In this document: positions 1 through 11,060 of the stretch, one piece after another
Layout of the letters: each line of letters begins with the position of its first letter
Numbering within the stretch: position 1 is the first letter of the stretch
NCBI RefSeq assembly: GCF_014805625.2
Contig: NW_023998569.1
Span: 1-64,000 of the forward strand
Length of the DNA: 64,000 nt
Source of the DNA: Glossina fuscipes
Taxonomy: Eukaryota; Arthropoda; Insecta; Diptera; Glossinidae
Reading direction: 5' to 3'
Notes under the pieces: model-generated
The model's input: only the letters and a program-made list of their open reading frames with translations
The model's database searches: none
What the model was told of the DNA's origin: nothing
Position numbers and translations under genes: made by a program

Positions 1-386
1 AATGCATGATGATGTAAATTTCCATCATATTGTTTTTTACATAATACATATTTTTATTTACACTAGGATTTTTTTAAATATTTATCCTTTAATCTAGAGC
101 ATTAATTACATCACCCTGATTTATTTTAAAAAAATAGAAAAAATCATGCAAAGAAGGGTTAATAGATGAAATCTATTCGAGCTTTTATCTGACAGCCCCG
201 GGGCCATTATGCCTTATTGTTGTCTATTGTTTATTATTTGTGAAATAACCACTCACTTGAAAAGGTTTGGGAAACTACTGAATAAAATGTCAGATGTTTT
301 TAATTTTTTTTATGTTTTTAAAGAAAAACACGTACGGTATCCGCGATGAACAGTTTTCGCAATAAACACACAAAAAGTTCAATAAA
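1..386. other. Unannotated flank upstream of the LINE
   Basis: AT-rich sequence with no convincing reading frame, RNA gene or repeat. It is the 5' genomic flank of the I-group retrotransposon; the insertion target begins at 387. Confidence 0.6.
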
Positions 387-398
387 TTTTAATAAGTT
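387..398. repeat. Left target-site duplication of the LINE
   Basis: The 12 bases TTTTAATAAGTT occur here and again at 5508-5519, directly after the poly(A) tail. The A-rich base or two before each copy also agree, so the true duplication may be up to about 15 bases. Such duplications are the footprint of target-primed reverse transcription and fix the element's 5' end at about 399. Confidence 0.85.
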
Positions 399-730
399 CG
401 CTTTCGCATTTCATTCACGCTTGACACATCACGTGATCTCCGCAAACGCCAGCTGGATAATTTTTGTGTTTACCGGTGTTAGTGAAAAAAAAAAAAAAAA
501 GAAAGAGATTTTAAGTATTTGAAAAAAGGAAAAGAGGTTTAATAAAGTAATAAAATAACCAAAGAAAACAATTTAAAGAAGGAAAAGGGGGGAAGGAGGA
601 GGAATCTCTCGTGAGAGAAAAATTAAGAAGCAATACATATATTCAATTATTATTTTTTGTTTTTTCTTTGTGATTTTTTCTTTTTGTGTTCCCTGTGATA
701 ACAACCAAAACAACATCAGCCCGTCTCCCT

Positions 731-2085
731 ATGGAGACTGGGTCTGATCTTATAACTACAAATAGAGACTGTTTTGAAGATTTTTATATGAACGCCACTG
801 GGCACATCAAGAGATCGAGAATGCGTGAGAATAATATTCTTTTGTCTGTTAACGGAGAAGCTAACGCAAACTTTTTAATTGCGCCTAGTAAACAGGCTAT
901 CGACAAGCCCTCTGATTTGGGTGCCACAGCCGTCCCAAATCTCGAGATTAATTTGTACGATTGCCTTTCCAACTGCAATTTTGTCGTTTTTGTCGAAAAG
1001 TGCGCGGACGCAGAAGGAAATCGCATCAATATTAACTCCAATCTCTATTTCTATGATTACTTGAAGGATTTCGGTATGTACGGCTTAAAAGAATTAAAAG
1101 CTGTCAGCAGGGGTAGAGCCAAACTGCTTTTCAGCTCCGCTGCCAACGCCAACAATTTTGTTATGAATAATGAATTAAAACGTACATACCGAGGTCGTTC
1201 ACTGAGAGATTTGGAGTTATTCGAAACATCCCATGAACATATAGTGTCGATGATATAATTAAAAACGCCGTATCCGATATTCCGATTAAGTCCGCTGTCC
1301 GTTTCCAAAGAAGAAATCCCAACAACAAAGACGACTGGATTCCCACAACCAGCATCAAAGTTGGCTTCAAACGGAGAGCCCTCCCTAAGGCAATAAAATT
1401 TAACTATTGTAATCTGCCGGTCGAATACTTTGTATCCACTTTAAAGCAGTGCTTTAAGTGTGGCAGATACGGTCACGTATCTAAATTCTGCAAAGCTAAA
1501 GAGAGCAGGTGCCTTAACTGTGAAAAGTCTCCGAAGTGTGTAAATTGCGAGGCGATGACGTGGTTGTCCTGTGGCTCAGGTGAGCACAACGCTCTCAATA
1601 AGTGTTGCCCTAATAGGGAAATTGAGGTCAAAGAGAATTTTTCCGAAAATTATTTCGAATGTCTCGATGACAACACTTATGACGGCAATTTCCCTCCACT
1701 GGGGAACACGTCTGCAATTTCGACCAAGGATGATAATCAAAATGCCAACAAATTCTTAACCAAAAATAAATACAATGCTGTCGTCAAAAGGAAATTGGTT
1801 CCCTCCAAATCTCTTATCAATTCACCCACCAAGCCTTCTCCCAATACACCCCCCAAGTCGTCTGGAAAAAGCCTTCTTGGACCGAAAATTTCAAACAACT
1901 ATTTGCGGTCTTCAGAACTTGAAAGATTAATTCTCGCGATTCAAGAAAGTATCCGTCCGATGATCCCTCACAATCTTATTAAAGAATTTGAAGAAAAAAT
2001 GTATGTCTGTGTTATTTCTTGCCCCGTTCGAGCATCCAGTACTGCGAGGAAATCCGCTGGGGTTTTTTTTCAAGTTTCAACATGA
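731..2085 (+). pseudogene. LINE ORF1, gag-like nucleic-acid-binding protein, frameshifted
   Basis: In the I family ORF1 encodes an RNA-binding protein that packages the transcript. I take the ATG at 731 (METGSDLITT...) as start because the upstream frame depends on a GTG. Frame 1 runs to TAA at 1256-1258. The protein then continues in another frame from about 1258, so one frameshift separates the N-terminal half from the zinc-knuckle half. A CCHC knuckle (CFKCGRYGHVSKFC, C-X2-C-X4-H-X4-C) lies at 1450-1491, with two further Cys-rich segments to about 1610. The C-terminal part is Ser/Pro/Asn-rich. The frame ends at TGA 2083-2085, overlapping the ORF2 ATG (2082-2084) in the tetranucleotide ATGA. 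Confidence 0.85.
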
Positions 2086-5000
2086 TATCCTTTTTACAAT
2101 ATAATATTCCAAGTGTCCGACGTAACCTATCTTTTCTAGATTTTTACTTAAACTCAAACAAGATTGATTTTTGTATCTTAAGTGAAGTTTTTCTGAAAGA
2201 TGAAAATTGTTTCGAAGTTAAAGTTTCGAATTATGCCTCAGCCACCAAATGCCGAAATGATGGCTATGGTGGTGTTAGTATATTAGTTAAGAAAGGTGTC
2301 AATTTCAGACGTATTCCCTATAACTCTGTCGTTGACATCATCATCATCAAAACCATCAACCTGAAACCGAATGTTTTCATAGCCTCATGCTACTTTCCAC
2401 CCAGTCTCGATGTGCAAACCTTTCGTGATGAGATTCAGAGATTATGCGACTTTCTTGACGGTGAACAAAATGTGATTTTAGCTGGAGATTTCAATGCAAG
2501 ACACCGCCTGTATGGCGATCAAGTCTCTACCAACAAAGGCAAAATCCTTGTAAATGCCATCAATTCCAGCAGTTTCACTGTCTTAAATAAAGGCAATACT
2601 ACCTTTCACTGTAACCGGACCGGTCGCACGGCGAGCAGTGTCTTGGATCTAACTTTCTCGAACTCAACTATTTTATCTTTCAACTGGAACACGTGCAATG
2701 TTTCCATTGGCAAAAGTCAGCACTCCCCCATTATATTCCGCAGTTGTAACAATTCCGTCAAGAAAATAGAAAATTTCATTTCACGCAACTTCCTTACGGA
2801 TCGTCTGTCTAAAGTTGATCTTCCTTCTGATTTATCATCAATTCAAAGTGCCTTTCAGTCTGTGATCATGTCTGCTAGAACCAACTTCCCTGACATTGAG
2901 TCCTTCTCACCTAAACCTTGGTGGAATCCTTCCCTGTCAACACTTTTCCGCAAATACCAAGCTGCAAGAAAAAAAATGAGTAAATATGCCAATCCAGCCA
3001 ACTACATTGAATATATGAAAATACTGAAAGAATGAAGGTCTGCAGTTAGAAAGGCGAAAAGGGCACATAGAGCCATCGCTATTAAAGAGTTATGTGGTAA
3101 CGGCAACCCACGTTCCTTCTGGAATTATATCAATGGTCATCGACATTCTAGTCGTAAATTAAGCGGTTGTGCTGTATGGAATGACCGTGATAATAAAAAA
3201 TACTTAGATATGCTCAAGAGCTACATTCCAATTGTTAATCCTATTACAATGCCTTCAATTCCTTTTAGTAGTATCAGTAACACACCCTTTTCATTGCTTG
3301 AGCTAATGTATGTTTTACATTCCAGAAAGAGAGCTACTGCTGCAGGTTGTGGTGGAGTCAAGTATGACATGCTCAGAGCACTGTCTGGAGGAAGCTTTAG
3401 CATGCTTTTCCATGCAATTAACAACTGCTGGTCCACCAACTTTATACCCTCTGATTTGCGTTGCATCAAAATAGTTCCCATTCCCAAGCCAGGTAAAGAC
3501 TTAAATGATTTAAGCAGCTTCAGACCAATTTCACTAATATCTGTATTCATAAAGACCATCAACCTCATGGTTAAGGAGAGACTAACTGCTTTCCTGAAAA
3601 CTAAGAACATTATTCCAGTCTTACGCCTATCAAAAACGCAAATCTACGAATATGTGCGTTAATGAACGGTGTTTTCTCATAGCCAGCTTAAAAAAAGCAG
3701 GGGAAATGGTTGTCATGCTCTCCCTGGACATCAGCAAAGCCTATGACTGTGTCAACTTGATTAAGCTCGGTAGAATTCTCCTAAACTTTTCGATTCCTCT
3801 TCAAATGCGGCTGTGAATACTTAATTTTTTATCCAAGCGTGTGTTGGTGATGGGTACCGAAAAAGTTGAAATATGCGGTGGTATCCCACAAGGCAGTTGT
3901 TTAAGCCCCATACTCTTCAATTTATACGCAGCTTCTTTGCATGATCTTCAAGATGACAAAACTCACATTTTTCAATATGCAGACGATTTTCTAATCGTAT
4001 CTGCGGACTCATCTTTTCCAGCAGCTGTCAATAACCTCTCGATGAAAGCGAACTTGTTTTTCGATGCATGCGCTGATCTTAATTTATATTTTAACCCCAG
4101 CAAGACAAACACTATTTATTTTGCCAAAGGTTCTAAACGTGAAATCAGACTTCTTATCAAAGGTTAATCAGGTAAAATCTCTTCGATTTCTTGGGAGAAA
4201 TTCCTTGAATTTCATTACCAGCAAATGCAAAGTCTTCATGGACATTCTTGAACCGATCTCTACCTCAAAACAAAATGTCAACTTCTCTTGTATAAGGTTG
4301 TTATGCCAAGAAAAGCTCCTTTTTTATTACAACAACGGATATGATATATATGCCACTAACGGCTCCGTCGGACATAATGTATCTGGCTTCTCGGTCGTGA
4401 AACATCTATCTGAAACAATACTTCGAGTCAAAGTGGAAGAGGAACTTTCCTCTACTTTTATTGAGTTGCTCGCCATTCGACATGCTATCATTGTTGCTAT
4501 TTCCGATGGTATCAGACGTTTTGTTATTTTTTCCGACAGCAGGTCAGCTCTACTTCTAATAAATAAAAGAGATGCAGAAAATCAATATGTATTTGACATT
4601 CACAAGACGTTGCACGAATCTCAAGTGGATGACAGTCAGCTCGTTTGGGTACCTGGCCACTGCGGCTTTTTTTTAAATGTAAAAGCCGACTTTCATGCAG
4701 GGAGAGCTCGTGTTGATGGGACAATTTTGTCCATCAAATATACTCCCAATGAAGCAATTCGGGCAATTCGCAACCACATCCTTCAACAACTAAACGACGA
4801 ATTTAAAGTAATCGCGCGCGTTAAATCCAATCGTCTTTTCTATAAATTAAATCCCACATTTCAATTCAAACCCTTCTCTGTATCTTATTTTAATTCCTGG
4901 GAAATCAAAATTCTTTATAGACTCATAAGTGGTCACACTTATGACAAAGTTTATTTAAAAATGATTCGCGCTATACCATGTGATGTTTGTGAAGTTTGCA

Positions 5001-5350
5001 ATGTTGTTGAGTCTGCTGAGCATCTAATCTTCAGATGTCACAGGCTTGATGGCATTAGAGATTCTTTTAGCTTCTTCAAGTTATATGGCTGTCTCCTCGA
5101 TCTCTTTGCAGCAAAAAATGTACGTCATCTCAGGGAACTAACTTGCTTTATTAGAAAAGCCAATTTATCCTTTTACAATTTTTCTTTTTCCTCCTCTTTC
5201 CTTTTTTTTTTTTTGTTTTTTCTTTTTTTGCGTTCAATCATTTTCAATTATCATGACATTCCTTTTCGTTTTCAGCCAAAGTTTGCAACACTGTCTGACT
5301 TTCAAGAACTCAACAAGCACACTTACACACACACACACAATTACATTTAA
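2082..5350 (+). pseudogene. LINE ORF2: endonuclease, reverse transcriptase, RNase H
   Basis: Polyprotein that nicks target DNA and copies the element RNA. Start ATG 2082 (MISFLQYN...). AP-endonuclease domain about 2082-2760, with QYN, LSEVFL and AGDFNARH motifs and an SxHSPI-like end (SQHSPII). TGA at 3033 interrupts the linker, and the same frame resumes with SFWNYINGH and the RT fingers (SFRPISLIS). A frameshift near 3610-3618 leads to LDISKAYD; TGA at 3814 interrupts, then GGIPQGSCLSP and the catalytic YADDF (3976-3990). Another shift near 4140-4165 leads to RNase H (about 4330-4720) with FSDSRSAL and VPGHCG. The first RNase H acidic position reads TNGS (AAC 4358-4360) where the family has an Asp (TDGS-like). 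A Cys/His motif (CEVC...HLIFRC) lies at about 4985-5040. The last ~60 codons are low complexity, so the natural stop is uncertain. Confidence 0.88.
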
Positions 5351-5507
5351 CATGCTCACTCCAGTTATTACGGCCGCTCTTTTCCGTTGTTACGTTTTAT
5401 ACATAATCGTGACTAAAAATTACAACAGTTTATTATCTGGACATATAGGCCACAAGTCTATTGGCTTAGTCCATCTCTGTTCAACATACAAAAAAAAAAA
5501 AAAAAAA

Positions 5508-5519
5508 TTTTAATAAGTT
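5508..5519. repeat. Right target-site duplication of the LINE
   Basis: Exact copy of the 12 bases at 387-398, placed immediately after the poly(A) tail. It closes the insertion and gives the 3' boundary. Confidence 0.85.
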
Positions 5520-5877
5520 TGAAAACTTTTAAAAACGTATAACGCAATAAAGAAATTAAATAGAAGAATAAATTGCAAGAATTTTTTCACCATCTCCTTA
5601 TCTAATCAGAACCCCTTTAGCTAAATCCTCTGTGCTTAACATAATAACACCTGGGTGCCTGAAATTCGTATTAAAATTTGTTTGATAAGATAAATTCGAA
5701 AAAAAAGAAAATGCGATTACATTCAAATATCTACCAAAATAATCGTAAGAAAATTTAATCATAAACTGGAATGCCGGCAGGTTTTACGCAATATTTTTTT
5801 TATCTAAATAATAAATTTATATACGATTCATATATTAACGCATTTTCGATGTAGGGTATATTATTACTTTTGTACAG

Positions 5878-6137
5878 ATGTAGCTAGCATCAAGAGAAGG
5901 CTTAAAGGCGGTGTTGATTTTTCGCAAATCAACTTTTTTATTGATTTAGTAGATGCTTTGAATCCTCTAAACCGCCCGGGCCAAAAATCATTATCTAAAA
6001 GAAATTATTTCCTTGAAGTTTCGAAATCTACAACAACCAAACTCCGAAAAGTGCGCCGAGAAGTTACGTTTTTACCCAGTGACAACTTGTGTAATTTCCC
6101 TAATACATTAAATAAATTCATCATTAAATTCATCTAA
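5878..6137 (+). CDS. Open frame after a good splice acceptor, function unknown
   Basis: A pyrimidine-rich stretch ending in GTACAG (5872-5877) is followed by a frame that stays open to TAA 6135-6137 and continues upstream to 5808. It has no methionine, so it could only be an internal or terminal exon. The predicted peptide is basic and mixed in composition (for example IKRRLKGGVDFSQINFF, about 5886-5936). GT dinucleotides at 6051, 6079 and 6091 could act as donors. I recognise no family. A frame of this length can arise by chance in 64 kb of AT-rich DNA. Confidence 0.15.
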
Positions 6138-7397
6138 AAGCATTTCCAAACAAAAATACGTTAACATAGTTTCATCGAGACAACACTTGCGATGATGTGA
6201 CTCTGAAAGAGATGCAAATGGATTCAGTGCCTCTGTCGAGAAGCTGAAAGTGTGTGATGGAGGCTTTTTTTTTAAATTTTCTTATCATTCCTTCTACTAT
6301 ATAGCAACACGTTAGAGCGTAGAGGCAAGCTCTAGCATAAAATTTTGTTGGAAAGGGAACGAAGAGGATTACTCTATAATTTTTTGTTTAGATCTAACTG
6401 TTTGTCAGATTATCTGTCCACGTAAATTTGCGTTCCCGCTGCCGGTCAGTCGCAATGTTTGAGATATTTTTTAAGAAATTTTGACTCCAAGAACGAATCC
6501 TATTAAAAACGGATTGGGTCGTAGCACATTCACGACCACTCTACTTATAACGCTTCGTTTTGAAAAATTTGAAATTTTCAAAATTTTTTGAGAAAAATCG
6601 CTCGGTAATAATATTTCTGAGTTGAAGAATTTCATTAGGAGAAATGATAAAAAATATTTAATAATCGAACTTCCGCGACTATATCACTTGCGTATCTGCC
6701 GCTATTGCTTTGGGCTGTTGTTCTGGTACAGCATATGAATTCTTTAAGGAAGGAACCATTCCTCAATTGAGGCTATCTATGGATAGACTCATTCTTTAGT
6801 ATTATCTTAAGTCGTAATGAAAGGGTCTCATAAGTTATTTCAGATAAGTTAATTGAAAAACGTCAATCGGAAGGAATAATGTCCGATAGAAATGGCAGCT
6901 AGGATTTCACAATTTACTTTAGTCCTTCCTTATGTAATGGTCTAAGTTGTTGTCAGTGGCAACGTCTCTATATAACGTTTTACTTTTGAATAGTTCGGAG
7001 AGCATTTTAAAGATGATGAGCTGATGTTTATTACTTTCAGACTTAAGTCATGATATTTCAGCGTGAGATAGCAATCGTCGATTCTTCATACCCGTAAAAA
7101 GAAAACTTGGATATTCCTTAAATAGCATATCAATGTTCGAAACAGCTGTTTGGTTTAGATATCAAGGAAATGACGTAGACTACCATATCAAGCTGGAGTT
7201 TGCCGAGAAGTAAACAAAATGCTGTGAGGGAGAGAGGGATAGAGGGGGAAGAGAGAGAGAACTGTTAAAGTTAAGTTAATTTTTATCACCATAAAATTCC
7301 TGAAAATCCCACTGCTCCGGTAGTGTATAGTTTAATTAATCTCTTGGTAAAGATTCTTACATAATCCAAATAGTTCAATTAGTACATATATGTGTAC

Positions 7398-7450
7398 GTA
7401 TATATATATATATATTATATATATATTATATATATATTATATATATATAT
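7398..7450. repeat. TA-rich microsatellite
   Basis: Imperfect (TA)n interrupted by TATTA units, ending near GTACATATGC. Confidence 0.9.
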
Positions 7451-8689
7451 GTACATATGCATATATAAAGTTTACATATAAGTAGATGTATATAACTACA
7501 TATATATAAAAATGCATATATATACTTCAATTCCATTTTCTATACACACTTTACTTTAAATATCCATAATTCTGTTAAAGCCACGCAAGCTTTTAAAATG
7601 CATTAAAAATGTAAATGTTTTGGGAATTGCGAAATAGCATACAAGTACATATGCTTATGTACGAATGCTTGTAAGAGACAAAAGATTTAAAACACATTAT
7701 GAGGATTTGCCCATCCACGCATCTAAGTTTATATACGAAATACTAGTGAAGATTAAAGTAGCAAAAATCTGTTAAATAGAATTAAAAGTAAATGAAAAGT
7801 GCAATATAATATCAGTGTATTTATAAGGTTAAGCTAACATATACTACTACTCCTCGTCACATTTCACCTAAGGCGTACAAATGTTTATGATCGCTGTAAA
7901 ATTCTTAGTCAATTCAATTCTTCAGTTATTCGGCTGTCCATCCGTCAATCTCGCATTGAACTTAAGACAGAAGTCTGACGTTTGGTATTTATACTTTTAT
8001 GCTTTGTTTACATACAATTTCAAATGGGAATAAGATTTGTTTGTAACCATGCCTACATTTAGGGAAAAGTTGTGAGAGACTTTACAAAAAAAAAAATTTC
8101 AAATACGGTTATTAAGAGAATTTGCAACTCTCGCAATAGATGATGTGTGAAAAAAGATAGAAGTAATTATATCTCTCGCCAGCCTACAGACACCTGTTTA
8201 TTTAATCCTAATGATTATGATGGTATGAGTCGAAAATAAGACCCAAGGCTGATGAGCTAGCAACTAACGCCTTTTCGTACTTGTTTGAAATGGCTGGCTC
8301 TCCTATAGGCCTACACCATTATAGAATTACTTTAAAATTATATTAATTACATTAAATATCACATTATCACATTAACTGAACTGAATATATCATGCATTAT
8401 ATTTACAATTTTATATACTTATGAATAAGAGATATAGTAAGCCCCGCTCATTAATTGACAAAATATAAATATAATATAATATAAAAGTATAACATAAATG
8501 TGTATAATATATAATATATAAGTTATGTTTTCATATAAAATTTCTTAATTTCTTTTATTTTACAAGTTAGCTTAAAATTAAACCGTCATAATTTTTAAAC
8601 AAAGTCCTCGCTAAAATCCCTGTTAAAAGTCAAAGCAAAGAGTTTCTTGTAAAAAATACTCAAAAAATGGCAGCTCTGTTAAATGGTTA

Positions 8690-8818
8690 AATGCCCAACT
8701 TAACAACTTAAAAGGCAACGCCATTCAGCCAATTGAAAACTTTAGGATATGTATTATCTAATGTTTCTTTATTTTTTATGATGTGAGAGCATTAACGTCG
8801 TCGCCGTAAATACAAAAT
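8690..8818 (+). repeat. Dispersed repeat, copy 1 (inverted partner at 55319)
   Basis: This stretch matches the reverse complement of 55319 to about 55455. The best block is GTTTCTTTATTTTTTATGAT followed by AGCATTAACGTCGTCGCCGT, with very few differences. Weaker similarity extends left through TTGAAAACTTTAGGAT and CCAACTTAACA. Similarity stops sharply after GTAAATACAAAA, giving a defined edge. No coding sense is apparent. It is probably a short non-autonomous transposon or other dispersed repeat. Confidence 0.7.
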
Positions 8819-8819
8819 T

Positions 8820-10370
8820 TATTTATAAAAACCAAGATGTGGACGTATTATTTATTTATTTATGACCACCGCCGAAAAACAAGAAAGAAGAACACAAGAA
8901 ATTTTCTGATTGTATTGGTGGTTATTCTGAAAAGTTTTGTATGATAGTTTTGTCTCTGTTCTGCATACATGTTCTTACAATAGTATGCAGATGTAATGTT
9001 CGCTCGGAAGAGAACAGCTGGCTGACAAAAAAAGAGATTATTCAAAGCATTTTTATATATAATAATTAAAATAACTTAAGCCGATAGCCTGTGTTGCTAG
9101 TGCTCAATGTCTTTTTTTAGTCTAAGAATTCATTTCATTAGTCTAAAATTAAAATAATAATAATAATAAAACCTTAGAAAATATTAAGAAAATGTGCAAA
9201 AAAAGAATTTGCAAACACGTGGATAATTTCTTTACAAAATAAAAAATTGTACATCTTTTTTTGGATATTAAGTTTGCATACAAAATCTAAAAGTGAATGT
9301 AAAGAAGAAGAAATTTAACCACAAACGAATGAAAAGAATGGGGAGGAAGAGATTGAGAATAATGAAGAGAATAACGAAGAAGTAACGTAAGAAAAACTAT
9401 AGTGACTGTTAACTAATAAAAACTTGAGCATAGGATTGTAACAGTAACAGTGCTGCGGAAAGAGAAGATAAAGGAAAAGCAAACATAGAGAAAGTCACTA
9501 AACAAGAAAACATTTCCAATGATGTCAATAAGCGTTGCACTGTATTTATAAAAAATTTAGCATTTGATAGGGAATGTCGCAAATACGGACCCGTTTCTAT
9601 ATGCAAGTTCTATATGTAAGTCTATTACAGCGTATCTAGAAAAGTTTTTTTACACATATCTTGTTTTCTTATTTACAGCCGGTCAATACTTAATTTACAT
9701 AGACAAAAGATCTTTTTGCTCATCAATGTAAATTGATTACATTTTATTTATTAAAGTAATGGAAGGGTTAAGGATTGTCCCTTAATAATATCGGATTTTT
9801 TTTACTCAAGAAGCTCTTGATAGCGTGAAGTTTTTTGAAATTCTGCCATTATGTAGTCATAGTTATCACATGGACAACACCCATTGATATGTAAACATTG
9901 TTTGATGATGGTATATACGAGCTAATTAATTTAATGTGTAATAAATGTAATGTAATGTTATTTTTGAAGACTCATCAAATTCTGAAATGGAAAATGCTAG
10001 AGGGAAGAGCGATTCCATCAATTAGTTCAAAATAGCATTATGAGGTGTACGGACGAGGCTCCTGCATGAATACTCTTCCGAGCTTGCTTCTTAAGTTGCT
10101 GACTGCTATAATGTTTTAGACTATTGTGCGGCGCCGAGCTTGAGCAAGTGGGTTTGGCCGCACTGTCCTCGCTCAAAAGTTATCAGTAAGCGCTTTCCCT
10201 TCACCATCAGTCTTGCTGTTGTCTGCTTTTTGCGTGGATTCATCGCTATGATTGTTTTTGTCTGGCTCGCTCAATTGTAAACAAATTTCAGCTCGTATGA
10301 GAGGAAATAAATGAGCGACCACTTGTTTGAATGTATTTGAACTTCGAATTTGGTATTATTATATATTTAG
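8820..10370. other. Desert upstream of the ligase-like fragment
   Basis: No gene recognised. Short TTTA and AAT repeats lie near 8848-8865 and 9153-9170. At 10310-10352 there is a loose copy of the ATGAGCGA...GAACTTCGAATTTGG repeat also seen at 11691, 56206 and 61241. A short frame ending GAGCTTGAGCAA before GTGGGT (10133-10153) could be a previous ligase exon, but this is too weak to claim. Confidence 0.4.
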
Positions 10371-10678
10371 ATGGCGATATTTCAGAGGTCTTAAGTAAAT
10401 ACTTAACGCTATCTGCTAATCTCATTATAAGCAGCTTGTATTTGCAAGGAAGTGGACGAGCTGCTGGAAGAACTTACTAAACTTACAAAGGAGGATGAGC
10501 AAACTGAATTTCTAAAGCGGTTGTGCAATCAAAGTACAAATTCAGACTTAAAAACAGTAAACTCAAGTGAATTGCTAAAGAAAGAAAATATTTAGATATA
10601 TATAATTTTGTTGTGCATTAGGTTATACGTATTATTAAGCAGGGTCGTAAAATGAACGCGAAGGCAAGCCATGTTTTT
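10371..10678 (+). pseudogene. Lig3: DNA ligase III-like gene fragment with one small intron
   Basis: Two coding blocks read like the DNA-binding region of DNA ligase III, the ATP-dependent ligase of base-excision and mitochondrial repair. Block 1 contains GDISE (10373-10387) and, one base out of frame, EVDELLEELTKLTKEDEQ (10449-10502) and NSDLKT (10539-10556). GT at 10557 to AG at 10621 makes a 65-base intron. Block 2 (10622-10678) reads VIRIIKQGRKMNAKASHV. From memory, human ligase III has EVDEFLLRLSKLTKEDEQ, NDLK and IIRLIKHDLKMNSGAKHV in the same order. Similarity fades after 10678 and the frame stops at 10730. No catalytic (KYDGERVQ) or OB-fold part is visible within several kb. The one-base shift near 10448 could be a frameshift or a splice site. 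I infer a DNA-level duplicated fragment or decayed gene, since a retained intron argues against a processed copy. Confidence 0.6.
10557..10621 (+). other. 65-base GT-AG intron in the ligase-like fragment
   Basis: It begins GTAAAC and ends GTGCATTAG. Removing it joins ...DLKT to VIRIIK in phase 0, the junction expected from the ligase III alignment. The size is typical of short fly introns. Confidence 0.6.
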
Positions 10679-10756
10679 TACATTTGCTTGAAGCTACATT
10701 CACTTGATATATTATACAAATTTTTTGTTTAAATTTACTTATCAGTGAATATTTTT

Positions 10757-10895
10757 CATGCGCCTCATTGATTTTTAATCGATTTTTGATGGCCCTCATA
10801 GATTTTTCATGTTTTTCATTGATTTTGAATCAATTTTTCATGCCCCTCATTGATTTTTAATCAATTTTTCATGCCCCTCGTTCATTTTTAATCAA
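10757..10895. repeat. 31-base tandem repeat
   Basis: The unit is about CATGCCCCTCATTGATTTTT plus AATCAATTTTT. Units start at 10757, 10808, 10839 and 10870, with a shortened unit at 10788-10807. The last three units are in exact 31-base register. It runs into the GC-rich island. Confidence 0.85.
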
Positions 10896-10899
10896 GTCA

Positions 10900-11060
10900 A
10901 AGGGGCTTCTTCTTGGCCCTCTGCCCCTTCTTTCACAGCGACGCCTCCTTCCTCCGCGTCGCCCTCTTCTGCTACCACGACGCCGAGCACCGCCCTGTTG
11001 GGTAATATGAGATGGGGCAATGGCCCGACGCTCATCCCTTTCCCGCTCGCGTTGCCCCCT
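10900..11060. other. GC-rich island of unknown origin
   Basis: Markedly richer in G and C than its surroundings, with many CG dinucleotides and long pyrimidine runs on the plus strand. The minus strand is open for 86 codons but encodes an Arg/Gly/Glu-biased peptide that reflects the purine-rich composition, and one alternative frame is Glu/Gly/Val rich. I recognise no protein. It abuts the 31-base repeat on the left and reverts to AT-rich DNA by about 11080. Confidence 0.5.

Larger units (their letters stand above)
399..5507 (+). mobile_element. I-group non-LTR retrotransposon, near full length, inactive
   Basis: About 5.1 kb LINE. In order: a 5' untranslated region with an A run (about 487-500), gag-like ORF1 with CCHC zinc knuckles, and ORF2 with AP-type endonuclease, reverse transcriptase, RNase H and a terminal Cys/His motif. 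It ends in a CA-rich stretch and a poly(A) tail (about 5490-5507). Endonuclease plus RT plus RNase H is the architecture of the I superclade. The matching 12-base duplications show insertion by target priming without 5' truncation. Both ORFs are broken (shifts near 1256, 3612 and 4150; stops at 3033 and 3814), and the RT-to-RNase H interval looks short, suggesting an internal deletion. The duplication is still perfect over 12 bases, so it is old enough to be coding-dead but not ancient. Confidence 0.9.
5520..8690. other. Intergenic or intronic desert
   Basis: AT-rich, no recognised gene. Contains a weak exon candidate (5878-6137), a GA-rich patch (7227-7261) and a TA microsatellite (7398-7450). 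A small hairpin with 8-base arms (GTTGATTT/AAATCAAC) is at 5913-5933. Confidence 0.5.
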
